Shown: positions 1 through 13,100 of the stretch, one piece after another
Numbering within the stretch: the first letter of the stretch is position 1
Layout of the letters: each line of letters opens with the position of its first letter
Assembly (NCBI RefSeq): GCF_022539665.2
Contig: NC_081340.1
Location: forward strand, 7,625,357-7,689,356
Direction of reading: 5' to 3'
Length of the DNA: 64,000 nucleotides
DNA from: Daphnia carinata
Taxonomy: Eukaryota; Arthropoda; Branchiopoda; Diplostraca; Daphniidae
Made by a program: the position numbers and the translations under genes
Notes under the pieces: generated by a model
Told to the model about the DNA's origin: nothing
Databases searched by the model: none
Seen by the model: only the letters and a program-made list of their open reading frames with translations

Positions 1-1791
1 ATTGTCTCGCTTTTAACCGCACACAACACAAAGATAAGGGATATAAAGTATACACCTTCCGTCCATTATTGTACCATCTCTTGATGTCAACTGAATTCCA
101 CCCAATTTCCTTTTTGATTGTTGTCACAAAATGAAGAGTTTCGATGTCAAGTTCACCCTTTTCGGCACATGATTTCTGGGTAGGGACGCAAATCCCCCTG
201 AAAGTTTTGTGTGCGTCGTCAAGAATGGCGGCGAGGCAATTAGTTTCTGCGTAATACCCATCCCCGAAAGGATAACTGTTAGTTGGCCCTGCTGATATAC
301 ACACACACGCGTACATATATAAAGGTTCTGTGTTCCTTATCTAATGCGCTTAGACGTCTACTAACCAGCAATAGTAATAAACTTCATGTGTGGTCGGCGT
401 GATCAAATTACCAGCCAAAGACAAGGATTCTAACTTTGATGAGCCCCCCTACCCCTTTCTTTTCTGTTCCAAAAACAATCAATAGTTAGGAAACGGGGGG
501 ATACGGGACTATGCGAAACGTTCAAAGTTAGTGCAAAACAATTCCTCAACACACCGTGTGTGTGTGTGTACAGTGAAAAGGAATGGTGAATCCAATTGGA
601 TATGCGGTGGCGGGCTAAACTTTGTACTTTGACACGCGATAATGAAATGGTTCCAGCACGCACTGATTTAATTCGTATGCTTCTATATCCCCCCAAACAC
701 TGTGTGAACACGAGCTGGGCTGCATTTTGACATGGAATTCAATTACAGGGCGTCGAACAGCCAAAATGTCATTTGGGTCTAACTGTTTTGGACATTAACA
801 GGGACCTTAAATTTAGAAATAAACAAATATCTTTCACATCGCCCCATTCTTTTTTTTTTTAACTAATGAATCGTTTAGCGGTGAAAAAAAAAAGAGGGAA
901 GGGCAGAGTTGTAACGAGATGTGAATTCAAAATTCGAATGAATCCACACGTCTACACGCCGCTGTAACTCGCGCTGACGTGACGTGAAAGAGAGTCAAGC
1001 AAATAACTGGCAGAAACTCGACTCTTACGCTTGTCCGCTCAAGGGGTCGTGAGTTTTTTTTTTTTTTTTGGCACACAAAAAGGAGAACGAAGCGGAGAGA
1101 GAGGCAACAACTGATTCGATTACTTGACGCTGAACGTCGAACAGTGAGCCTTTTGAGACGTGATGTGTTCCAGATCCACATACCCAAAAGGCTTACGCTC
1201 ATAAGATTCTCAGTGTGATGACATTGGACTATTTTTCAAAAAACCATTGTGAAGAAACGGATCGCAAATGCCTGGTTGTTGGATTCGATTACGAAGTAGA
1301 CACGATTTGCAAGCAACGCTTCCGTTCGCTCTTTTCTCTCTAACCAATTTTGATTTCAACGACTTGCTGGCTGCTACTCATTTTACGAACACGAATCACG
1401 TAGTCAATCCTTCACAAAACCTGTCGCCCCAGCCTATAAGTTCCCAGACATTCATTTTCGGCCCGACTCGAAACTTTGAAATCAATAACACATTCTCTAT
1501 AGCCTTTAGGTCCTACTCGGAAAAGCTTTCATCTTTACGTCTTTTCTGATTTTCACAGGCAACACCTATGACAAAAAGTCCTTTCTTTTTTTTTTACCAA
1601 TGCAATATTCAAACTTTTGGGTATTTCGTATTCTTTACGAAATTGGAAAAAGCAGGAGAAAATCCCCTTTACGGTTTGTAAAATATGGTTAAACCTCTCA
1701 AGGCTCGAAAATAGGATGTGAGTAATCATCTGAGTGGTGTGTGCGCCCTGTTGGGTTTTACAGGATCTAGTGACAAGTTTAGGCTTTTTAC
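1..1791. other. No supported gene; probably inside an MSH4 intron
   Basis: This stretch lies downstream, on the minus strand, of the last MSH4 exon I can place. I searched it for the next expected MSH4 block (the conserved LFG-LNYTKT-GG region) and did not find it. It holds T-rich runs, a (GT)7 tract at 556-569 and short open frames without recognisable domains. A minus-strand frame running off the left edge below about 150 is open but has no acceptor or family match. The simplest reading is intron sequence of MSH4. Confidence 0.4.
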
Positions 1792-4430
1792 CTATGATGG
1801 CAGTCTTATCCGTGCCAGAGTAGTAGACTCGTAATGTCCCAGGAGCAAACATCATATTCAAATTGTTTTCCAGGTGAGCCATCAAAGCCGAGACGGAAGC
1901 GAGGGCGTAATACCTGTTTTTTTTTTTTTTCAAAATGAATTCATTCTTTGTTATCTAATAAAAACGTATGGGCGAAATACTTTTGTTCAATCAAGACGAG
2001 AATGTTCAGGTGATCGACGACGGCCAATTTTTGGACGCAATGAATGCCTTCCGTATCGTTAAATGCGCCACGATTAACGGCAGTCATGACGATGTCAGCA
2101 TCGAAACGGCTAACAGCTTGCGCGAGTGGCGAGGGCGAACCGGGCACGAGGGCCGTGTCGGGCATTAACACCTGTAACGAAAATAGACAGACGGAAAAGA
2201 ATTAGCTTTCATTAGCCAAACTGTCTGACACGCAAACGAGACGTCAAGTGGACAGATGATGTATTACATTAGTGTGTCAACTTTTAGTGCCTTTAAGTTG
2301 ATCACACAATGAGCTCATCAAGTGCAGGGCCTGATTGTACTTTAGGCTGTGCTTAACTGATCATCCCCCTTTTCTTTTCAGTTGGGAAGCTGCTGAGATG
2401 TCACAAGGCTGAGCTAATAGGATTAAAAACTTTGTCTGTTTACTTCCATCATCTTTTTTTGCTTTACTCTTTTGTGTTTGCATCTTTTTGACTGGAACAT
2501 TTTTCATCTTCGAAAACCTTAAAGCGAACAGAAAGCAAAAAAGGCTGTCAAGGCAAAAGGGGAGAGTTCAGAGAGCAGAAACAAACATGGTAATCCGATC
2601 TTTTCGAAGTAGAATCCTTTTTCATCGTCTGCTGGATATTAAATAAATGAGACCCATGTCTTGGAAAAAAAAAACTGCTGGCCTGATAGCTACTTGTTTC
2701 TTCTCCATCATCAGCACATGATGGATGGCTTCCAGTGTCTGCACCATGTTCCCATATGCACCACAATTCATTGATTTAGAAAAAAAAAAAAAAAAAATTC
2801 AATAAATCATTGGCGACGTTATGAACCTCCATTCCTACAGCATTAACCCCGACCGATTGGACTGATTTTTTTTTTTTTTCGTGTGACTTGGGGTGCACGG
2901 GCCTAAAGGAGTCTCCATTGACTCTATTGTCTGACTGAAGAAAAGAAATCGATAATGATGATAGAGGTAAAGAAATAGAAGAACGAACAAAGAAGTGGTG
3001 GGACAATGTCGTGAGATTCGTCCAATCTCTGGGCAAAGAGAAGAAAGGATAGAATAGAAGCTATTATTTGTTCATACCTCAGTTGGACGGAATAAATTCA
3101 TTTTCGTCAAAGTTTTCACGAAGCCGTGAGAATCGGTCATCTGACACAAGTGAAGTTCACATGCCGTCAAGTTTATCGCAGCCATTCCGACTTCGTTGCG
3201 GGCAAATCCTCGTCCATGCACCAAACCTAAATAGCGATTGAAAAAAACAAACAAAAAAACTTCAATTTTGGAGACAACGTCCTTCCATTTTTGCCCCCCC
3301 CCCAAAAAATTTAGCTTTCATCAATAACGTATGGGTAGCACTCTGTGCCTTTATTGACCAAAGTTTCACAGCGAAACTTGGTAGTTCAATTATTCAAAAA
3401 TGCCGATCCGTCATTCCGTCACTTGCAACTTTCGTTAAGGAGTCTGTTTTCCTATTTCTTTTTCATCCTTTTCCCGAGTGCCAGAGGGGACGACAAAGTG
3501 CTGGATGTGTTAACCCTGTCAATTGCCACCAGCAGTCCGCCTCCAGTTTTTTGTTTAAAAATGCAGGACGTTCCGTGCTCGACTGTGCACGGAGAAAGAG
3601 GAAAATCGTGTAAAACGTTGGACGAAAAAACGATTGATTCCATTTTCAGAAGAAAAATAAAAAAAAAAAAAAAAAAAAAAGAGCTAATAATACCGTCGTT
3701 ATCACAACGGCATTTAGAATTACGCCAGTGATAGGATGCAATTCTTAAGTCGATGGATTGTCGGGCTAAAAATAGGAAAAATGGACTTGCCAACGATCAC
3801 GTTGTCATCACGACGAGGACGGCCGGTTTTAGGTGTGGCGGCAACGGAAGGAGTTGCAACAGTCGTCCGTCCTGCTGTTAATCGAGGCGTAATGGCCGGT
3901 GGACCCCCGTGAGTTCCAGGAGTTCGAGGTGTCGACGGTGGTGGTAAACTATGAGCCGACAGCTCACTAGCAGCGTTGCGAAACAGCTGAGACTGGACGT
4001 CCGGGAGAGGCGAACGAAGAGGAGCGGCCGATCTGCTGTGACCGGGGGTTGTCAGTGCGGCGAATAAACTGGGAGTTGCCGAACTGCGGGGCGCCCGTCC
4101 ACTAGGCTGGGCAAATATCTCTTGATCGCACGGACTGTCGCTAGTAATCGTGCTGGCCGAAGTGAAACGCAAGTTGAAGACGCTGTTGGTAGTCTTGCCG
4201 GATGTTGGTCCACTACCCGTCCATTTCGAGGCCGGTCCGTCGTGATGGATGGATGAAGATGGACGACGGATATTATCGAAAAAAGATGACTCGTTATTTG
4301 TCCGTCTCGTGCCGGCCAAGGAGAAAGGAGTGGCCGACATATTGGCCGCTCCTGTCAAGCAACTTGCCGACAATTCACTTTGACCGTCTGCTCCACTTGG
4401 CTGATGGCTCTCCATCCGTTGCGACGACAT
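1792..4430 (-). CDS. MSH4: MutS protein homolog 4 (MSH4), 5' part
   Basis: Meiotic MutS family protein; with MSH5 it forms a sliding clamp that stabilises recombination intermediates for crossing over. Coding exons on the minus strand: 4430-3791, 3226-3078, 2171-1981 and 1913-1792; phases join cleanly. Residues 1-210 are a Ser/Pro/Thr-rich disordered arm, as in the family. MSH4-specific core then begins: GRGFARNEVGMAAINL (human GRGLARGEIGMASIDL), KYYALASVSALM (human KYYCLAAVAALL) and a later segment matching the family up to TAIIG (human TAMID). The first intron uses a GC donor. The start is the first ATG after a likely UTR acceptor (AG at 4450-4449); there is no ATG upstream in that frame. 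The clamp and ATPase domains are not in the window. Identification is strong; completeness is unknown. Confidence 0.85.
3227..3790 (-). other. MSH4: GC-AG intron of MSH4
   Basis: On the minus strand the exon ends ATCGTTG and the intron starts GCAAGT, which matches the donor consensus except for the C. The acceptor is TTTAG at 3228-3227. Only this junction restores the conserved V-x-x-GRG reading in frame; no GT nearby in the right phase does so. GC-AG introns are a known minority class handled by the major spliceosome. Confidence 0.7.
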
Positions 4431-7141
4431 CCTTGACACGCACGGGCCCTGCAAAGAGAATTGGCAATCAATTCGAAATGGAACAACACGAGTGCAACAA
4501 ATCAAGGAAATGGAGACAAAAATCGAAGACTTCCTCTCGCTGATTGCAAAAATGAGCTAGTGAAATTCAATCAAGAGGTCCTAGAGCTTTTATTAGATGG
4601 GGAAAAGGTATGGTAGCATTCAAATTGGTTCGTCAGGGAACAAAATTTCACGTCCGGAGAACGATGTCAATATTTGTTTCGACATTTGTTCTCCATCCTT
4701 TCTTAACGACTTCTTATTTCCCCCTCGATCAACGAATTGCAAGTCCCCTGCGAGTCCACAAGGAGAGGGAGGGAGAAGAGAAAGGATTGGCTCTTTAGGA
4801 AATGACATTCTAAAAGCTACATGTGGAAAGAATCCAAGTGAATGTGGTGGATAGGTCTAAATAATGAAACGGGGAAGAGACAGGGGCTTTACTTGATTGA
4901 ATTATATCGAATTCAAGATTAGAAAAGTTCTGCGTACTCATAGTAGGATGAACGAGTACATTTGAGCCAATCAAAATATTGAATTATCCATTGGCAGCGA
5001 AAATGAGAATGAAAAATTGGGTTTCATTTAAAATGGCTAACATCAAAGGACAGCAAAAGAAAACCATGTAGCGAATCAAAAATAAAACGGACGTAATATA
5101 TGAGAGTAGTCGGTACGTATAAAAAGGGAAGCATCCTCGGAAGTCAAAGCAGACGAAGACATTTTCAAATATGCGTGCAAGTCGTGCACTCAACCGGTTA
5201 AGACGAAGGGTAGATGATGGAAGAAGAAAAAGACGGATGAATGAGCGGAGGTGGGAGACAATACATTCAACAAAAAGAAGAGATTTATATATACCTCAAG
5301 CGAGTTTCAAAGAAAGGTTAAAAAAAAAAAAAAATCAAATATTCTAATCGAATGACCGCACGAGTTTCACGCCGGAAGCAAGGCATTTCGAAATGAAGAG
5401 GAAAAAAAAAGGATGATTGGACTTGCAGAATAATTAAGAATGAATTTAAAAAAAAAAAAGGAAAATTGAGCTGACAAATCAATAATGTCGGGTGGGTAAA
5501 GTGAAGAGTGTCTCTTTTGTGTCTGTGGTGCAGAAGCTTGTAATCACGAAAAGCCTTTTTTTTCTCTTTGTCATATTCTATTCATCAAATTTTCCCTTTC
5601 TTCTTCTTTAACTTATTCATCTTTTCCTTTTAAACTTTGATGTTGTCATTATCGTAGCAAACTCGAGTACTTGTTCCGACATCGCCACCTTAATAAAGCA
5701 CCACAGTGTGGTAGGTGAAAGGGTTCTTCCTACTTTGCAAATTGCAAAATGTAAAAGAAAATAAAAGGGGGGGGGGGAACGTAACCGCGGGCGACTGCTC
5801 TTATCATTTCAATTGCGTAGTCCTCCTCAACAAAATGAATAAAGTATTTCTTTAAAAAAAAAAAAATGGATCAACAAAATTCGCTTTTAAAAGATGGTTG
5901 GTCATAACACTAAAGTAACACTGTCGAGGAGTTTGTTGAAGAACCTTGTAAAAACATGTAATGTTTTACCTGCTGCTTTTCAAGCCAACCGTTGCGAGGA
6001 GTGGCAACTCGAAGAATCTTCTTTTACTACCAAATAAAAAAAAAAATTATTAAAAAAACAAACATGGCTATAAATATTGTAATAAGTTTTTTTTTTTTTT
6101 AAAGAGCCACTCGCTGCCAACTGGATCGATCAAAAAGAATTTCTTTTTTTTGCGATAAACACATGCAAGCCTCGAGCTGCCATGTTTTGTCAAAGGGCGT
6201 CAAAGGTGTGGCGGATTGGATAGGAAACCAGTTTTCGTTGCCACGTTTCATCACCAATCACTTCAACCCAGCGAATGCTCATTATTGCGCATATAGCCGA
6301 CATTCTTAGCTGCTAAATATGTTGGCAACTGTCTTTTATCGGGAACAAAACATCGGACGGACAGACAACGCCTTGGCCGACTCTCAAATTTGAGCCTCAC
6401 GCACGTTGAATAATTATGGCCGTTTAACCGCATTTACTTTTAATGCATAATATCACAATTCGTTTAAAGGGAAAAATGAGTCACCTGATTTTTTGAAACG
6501 GTCTTTGCGGCCAATTGTTGTCAATAGTTCGTTACTCCAACCTAAATAATAAAGAGAAACGATTAGCATTATGGGAGGATATCACGTCATTTTGGCAACT
6601 GTTACGCTTATTCAACAAGAACCCCCTTCTTAATGTCCAGTTCTTATTTCTTAGAAACTGTATCTCCATAGGACTTTTTGCCACTCGCTCACATAACATG
6701 TCAAATATGGCGCATGCGGATTGAAGATGGACGCTGGCACAAGAAAATAATAGAAACAAAAAAAGAAAAAGAAAAGGGCATTCCTGTTGCCGCTTATGCC
6801 CAGCCCTTGTTTTCAGCTGCCCACAGACAGACCCGCGCTGGGAGTCACGCTGGCACAAACACACACACACACACACACACTATACAATCTATGAGAAGAG
6901 GAGAGGGGGAGTGTGTGGGGCGGTGTAGGAGAAAAAAAGGGAGGCTTGTAAAGTGTTGGTGGGAAGCCCAAGTCTAAGCTGCCGGTTCGTTGGCAGTCAC
7001 GTTCAGTCGGCGGACTTTCTCTGGCCGATCACGTCGTGCCAGAGAGACGGGCGCTCCTCTTGCTAAGACCGAATTCCATCTATCGCAATCAAAGTTCGTC
7101 GTGAGTGTTTCGTTGTGTAACGATGGATCGCTAGTGCCATC
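4431..7141. promoter_or_regulatory. Divergent intergenic region, MSH4 / adenylyl cyclase 3
   Basis: No coding gene is supported here. It lies between the starts of MSH4 (-) and the adenylyl cyclase gene (+), so it should contain both promoters and untranslated exons. It is AT-rich with A/T homopolymers. An (AC)11 microsatellite lies at 6859-6880, just upstream of a more GC-rich stretch (6960-7141) that probably holds the cyclase 5' UTR. Confidence 0.4.
6859..6880. repeat. (AC)11 microsatellite
   Basis: Perfect dinucleotide run read directly from the sequence, about 260 bp upstream of the adenylyl cyclase start codon. Confidence 0.95.
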
Positions 7142-10100
7142 ATGTCGTCGTCCATCAACATGCCTGTAAACAAGGCGAGCAGCGGTCATAGTAGTCACGA
7201 TGAATGCAGGTCAACGTCATTAGCGTTGGAAACAGTGGCCGACGGAAATGATGAAACAGGCCAGGCCACTGCGTCGTGGACCATCGGGACCAAAGTGATC
7301 CACAGGGCATTCGATGATCTCGCCTTGGAAGAGCTCTATCAGAAATATTGCCAACGTTCCAGAGAGTCCGATCTCGATTGTTTCTTCTTGACCGGCTGTC
7401 TAGTGGCCGTCCACTCGGCCATCAGTTTCTCGTTGAAACAGCCGGAGCAGGAGCTGCAGTCGCGCGTGCTCGTCGGTGCCGGTGTGTCCAGTGTAGTGGC
7501 CGTGGCCCAAGCCTCGCTCGGCTTCTACATCCGTGGGCGAAAGAAAAAGAACTCGGCCGTTGAGCAAGGCGTTGAAGGTGCCCATCAACAGGCCGCTGCT
7601 GCAATCGTGACCTCCATCGGCCGTCTCACCTACACTGCTTGGCTCTTGGCCAACGTGTTGATTCTAGGTCTGCTGGCCGTCGTGCCCTCGTCCGACCAAG
7701 GCACAAGAGCTCTCACCTGGCTCCTTTTAATCAACTTCTTGACGTGTGTCACTCTGCCACTTCGGCTACGTGTTTGTCTCTTCCTCACGTCCATTGTCAG
7801 CCTCCTCTTTCTCGCCGTGTCGGCCTTCACGTCATGGGATCATGCTGGACACCACCGCCCTACTCTTCATCAACAGGTTGTTCTTTTAACTTGATCGTCT
7901 TATACAATCACAACAACTTTCTACCCATTTCCACTTTCGTCCATTATTTTCGCGTTGGCAAACGACCAACGTGTTCGGCTCCTTTCCTACACCCATAGCT
8001 CGCCAAATGAGTACCGATCACGTCATCCGCCGTTTTCTCGGGATCCACAAATATCCCAAACACTTGAGGAATGAAAGATTTTTTTTTTTTTTAGCTTTAA
8101 AATTTCCATTAAAGATAAATTTTTTTTTTAAATCTCACAATTTAGAAATCACGAAACGATTCGGCCGTGACCAGATTCTCAGCCCCCCTTTTTTTGTGTA
8201 TGCCCGTCTAGAATTTGACAGCTGAACGTGTAGACAAACTAAACGAGAGAAACGAACTCGAATCGACAATGAAAAATGAGCTATTAAAAACTGCCGCCAG
8301 TTGTCGTGCGTTATAGCGTGAGAGAGTCAACTATTGTCGTCTTGATTCAATAGAAGGGGAACACCCATTTCTCTTGGCTGATTTTTTTTTGTGCTCAGGC
8401 ATCTACGACGAAGACATTGGCTAAAAAAGAAGAAAGGCGTATAATATAAAAGTAAGGGGAAACACTGATGTAACGCCCGAGAGTTCAAAACTTTTGTAAA
8501 AAGTTGGTCGATTTCATTTTCTCCCGCAAAAAAAAAAAGGCTCCCGCGGTCGTATAATGAAGTTTAGTAGAAATAACCCTCTAGCACAGTGATGTGGGCA
8601 CCACGGAAAGGACACAGAAAAAGGGAGGGTAAGAGGAGGACTTGATTGGGCTGATTGAAAAGGAACCTTGGAGATTGTTATCCATGCTCGATCCCTCCCT
8701 GAGCTTTTTCGTTTCCTTTATATCCTGCAGCTCTTTGCCCAGTAGGCGGATCTACAAAAAAAAAAAAAGGGACCTGAACAATACCCAGCAACGGATTCTG
8801 ACAATTAGTTGTTACCTCGAAATTTAAAAAAAAACGATGAAACAATTTGCCTAAAGACAATTTTCACTAGACGATCTCGATGTTTCATGAAAAAAGTGGA
8901 ATGTTTTAAGTGGAAAACTTGAATTCTAGCTGGAAGAGTGTTTGGACAGACTTTGTGCTCAACTGATTGAAGGACATTGGCTATCGTTGTGTTCGACAGG
9001 GACACTAATTTACCTGAGAGCCAATAATCTCGTTGTTGCATCTATTCGTTTTGTATTCACGACTCGTGTTTGTTTACCTTTCCTCGCTCTTTCACGACAG
9101 CTGATGGGAGAAACTATCCTCCTCGTGGGTTCCATCAGCCTCGGATTGGTGGCTTATCTGGTGGCCGACATCCGACAGAGAAAGGCCTTCCTCGACACAC
9201 GCCAATCGTTTGAAATGAGACTGACCATCGAGAACCAAGCCAGGGAACAGGTAATTGCATTCCCAACTGCATAATAACAAATGGTCACTCACCTGTAAAG
9301 TTTTTTTCTTTTTGCCTGTATCTCGGCGAAAAGGAGCAACTGCTGCTATCCGTACTGCCCGAGCACGTAGCCGTCAAGATGCGTCAGGATCTGGGCACAG
9401 CTCACGACGGGCAATTCAAGAAGATCTACATGAGCCGGCACGAGAATGTCAGGTTAGTTTCCTTCTTTCACTATTGGAAATGGCAGTTGCATCTTCCTTT
9501 TTTTCTTTCCCAATAAGCCAACGTTTCCCAAACCTCAGGCACAGTATCAAGCCAGACTGTGTTTTTTTTTTGGTTACAATACAAATATATACGATTGAGC
9601 ATCCGATGGAAACAAGGGAATAGTTTTATCAAAACGTTTTTGCAAAAGAAATAACGTAACAAACATATTATACTTACAAAGAGAAGAAAAAAAGGAGAGG
9701 GAAAAGGGGGAGGCTTTTGTTCGTTTCCAATTTCCTGTTCAACTGAAAGAAAACGATGCTAGCAGACTACGCTCATCAATGCTTTTTCCCGCCCAATGAC
9801 GGTAGTCTCACATGAAAAATACATCGGAATTAATGTCTTTAAGAGGAAGAACTCATTCAGCTAATTTTTTTTAATTAAGAGAGGGAAAAAAAGCCAAGAA
9901 TAAAAAATAATAAAAGCTTAAAAATAATTTTTTGTTTTTCCTTTTCGTAAGACTGGCATTTTGAAACGTTGCCAGAATGGTGCGAGACACAAAACACGTG
10001 GAAAATAGTGGCGGCGCCATGGCCGTTTTGGAACCCCAATCGATCTATTTCTTAACACTTCTCTTTTCGTTTCCTATCATCCTTGGCACGCGGAAGACAT

Positions 10101-13100
10101 CTTTTGTACTTTCGTTATCGAATACAAACTCTTTAAGCTCTGTTTGTCTTCCATCTAAGAGGATTCAAGGAAAAAGAAAGAGAAAGTTGTCCTTTATCTC
10201 AGAACCCTGCAATCTCGAGCAGACAACTGTACGCCGATTGAAATGTGTTTGCTCGCCTAGTGCTCTTGAAAGTAGATGTTATGAAGATTGTCGACAGAAA
10301 CTCTTTTTATTTGTCCAATTGCCTACCAAAGATGCAGGGAAAAAACAAAACAATACTCAGAGTCTGAAAGGTCCCGATTTATATCAAAGTTTAGACTGGA
10401 AAAAGTTTGGACCCAACTTTTGTTCCTCCTACTGGGTTTCATCACAGTGATATCGGTCGTGTACATACTACTTATTGGATGTAATGGGACATGTAAAAGG
10501 TATGAAATACGTAACCAAGATCAAACTCGATATCTATTAAGTGTTACCTTTAGAGCAGCCACTTTTGTTTTCTAATATATTTCCTGTACTAATTAAGGGA
10601 CGGCGTTATTACGAAAATGACGTATATATTTGATTTCACGGCGTCAAGGTTTCTGCTGTCGCCTAGTTGCCGATGAGGATGAAACCAGGCAACATTTGCT
10701 CGACCGGGCCCATATTTTCTATGGAATAGAGTTTCAGTTTTTGTTGAACGCCACTGACGATGAAGAAAGTATCCCACGTAACCGCAACATGACCGTTTAT
10801 TTACATTCAGATTTGTACAACTCTACCACAGATTTTTCTGGCCCTCCAAAGCTGCACGTAGTTCAGGCTACGACATGCTAGAAGGGGGGAGTTTTAGGCT
10901 ACGAGGAGTGGAGAATAAAATGCCGGAATCTATCAATAGAATTCGACCATCAGACTAGTAACACGCGAACGCACAATGTGGAAAACTGAGCTTGCCCGAT
11001 CACAAAAATAATGCACCACAGCGTTGGTTGGTGTTAGCCGGTTTGCTAGGCGTGAATTGACGGTGAAATACCGGACACCCGCCCGCTCCCACGTTTCGAT
11101 TCTCCTATTCCCCAGCCGAAAAATTACGCGGGTCTTATCACGTTGAACACACACTCGGCATTTTATTTTCTATTTCGTTCTTATCGATTTTCGTGTGCTT
11201 TTTTTTTTGTTATTTAATTTCTTTTTTCAATACTTTTCGTGTACAGCATTCTATTTGCAGACATTGTTGGTTTTACTGCCATTTCGTCGACTTACCCGGC
11301 ATCGGAATTGGTCCACATCCTCAACGAGCTGTTTGCCCGTTTTGATCGTCTTTCGCAGGTATGTACAGCACACATTGATAAGTTTATTGATCGATAGTTA
11401 TAGATCAATGTCGTTAGTTATTTCTTGAATGACTTTTTTTTTTCTTCATTGATTTGTTTTGATAGAGATATCATCAAATGAGAATCAAGATTCTTGGCGA
11501 CTGCTATTATTGCATCTGTGGAGCGCCAGTCGAACGACCTGATCACGCTGTCCTCTGCGTTTACATGGGCTTGGCCATGATCGATGCCATCAAGTAAGTA
11601 GAATGACGAATGTTCCACGGAATCAATCCACGACAAGTTTATCGATCTCTCTCGAGAGACGGTTGACTGCATGCATACGTCTACACTACCTCCTCCACCC
11701 GCACACACTTTGGCGCACCATTATAATGGCGCCATAAAAAGAAAAACACAATGGGCTTTAATTTTTTTATTATGACTTTCTTCTTTTTCTCCCCCCTTCG
11801 CTACAGCGCGAGACATCCGTGTGAAGCGAATTTTGTACGGGAAGAAATGGGTTCCCTTCCATCAAATTTATGTTCACTTTTTCCGTCACAAAAATAGATT
11901 TGTGTTATTGTAGCAAAGTCTATTTGCGATGATGGAGTCAGCCGCTCGTTCTGCTGCATTTCGGCAACAATAATATTGATCCCCCCCCCCCTCCGCTAGC
12001 TGTTGCCGTTATGCCCGATAGGGAACGAAGAAAAAACAGCCGACAAACTCTACGTTTCTCGTGTTGTGTTTTTTAATTAACCGGCCGCATCCTAAGCTGT
12101 TTGTTCCCCTTTCATCATCTTGAAAAGTTTTAACGAGAAAGGGCCAACTTCTCATTGAGGTGCTGCGGGACAATTTGTCGAAACTTGGTTTCTACGATTG
12201 CTTCTACAGCGAGAAGGGCCTTGTTTGCAATGGCACGACGCGAGCAGCGATAGACGTACTTACGACGAGCTAGCTATATCGGCCATTGCTTTTATTGGAC
12301 AGCCTCAAGAACACTGAGTGCTCTTGGCTCATCAAACGAGCTCGGCAAAATGGACGTCTCGGGACAGAAAAAAAAAAATTTGTTTTACGTTCCGTTGTAT
12401 GTATTTCCGCCGTACGCTACGATTGCTCGTGGTGCGCGTGTTATTCACGCTGATGGCAGGCATCTATTTCCGTTTTTTTTTTTTTTTTTAAGATGGGGCA
12501 AAACAAATATTGCCGGCGGAGGAAAAAGAAATTCGCGTTCCTTTTTTTTCCCCCAATTTCCAAGATGGTCCATGACGCTTTAAAGATGCTCCCTATTTTT
12601 AGTTGCTGAAGAACGACCGGACGTTGCGCCTATTCCGAAAAACAGGAAATAAAGCATCAGATGTATGTATGTAGTGAAAATATCTCAAATAAAAAAGGGA
12701 GGGGGGCCAAACAACAGAGATGAAAGGGGGAAGCGTTTGCCATTACAGTTCAATCTCGGCGGAGGCACGGAGCGCTTTTTTGAATTATTCAACAACAATG
12801 AACGGGTTTCTTTTTTTTTTCTTATAAGAGCTCCATTCCATATCTTTATTTATTCAGCGAATAAAGCGATGTAATTGTGGCAGACTGTGACCGAAATGTT
12901 TGCTGAATATTTTAAAGCGAAGTAGCAACGTTTACCCGGGAATTTCAAATGGGATTGAATTTTTCTTTCTTACTGGAAATGCCCTATATTTAATTTTGCA
13001 TCAGATTTTATCCTTAAAAGCTGTCCTAAATTATACATTAGTTATCTGATTGACGTTGCTTTTTTGTCTGTTGACAGATGCGTTCGGGAGTCGACGAGTT

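Noticed and set aside
1-150. Minus-strand frame containing LDIET, similar to a phrase in human MSH4
   Set aside because: Only five residues agree and flanking residues do not; an in-frame stop precedes it with no acceptor.
1268-1549. 93-codon plus-strand frame with true ATG
   Set aside because: No domain, no splice context, lies in the presumed MSH4 intron; within the size expected by chance.
3452-3793. Long minus-strand frame running on from MSH4 exon 1 into the intron
   Set aside because: Translating it past 3790 gives Phe-rich and Lys-rich noise from homopolymers; the conserved block resumes only after splicing to 3226.
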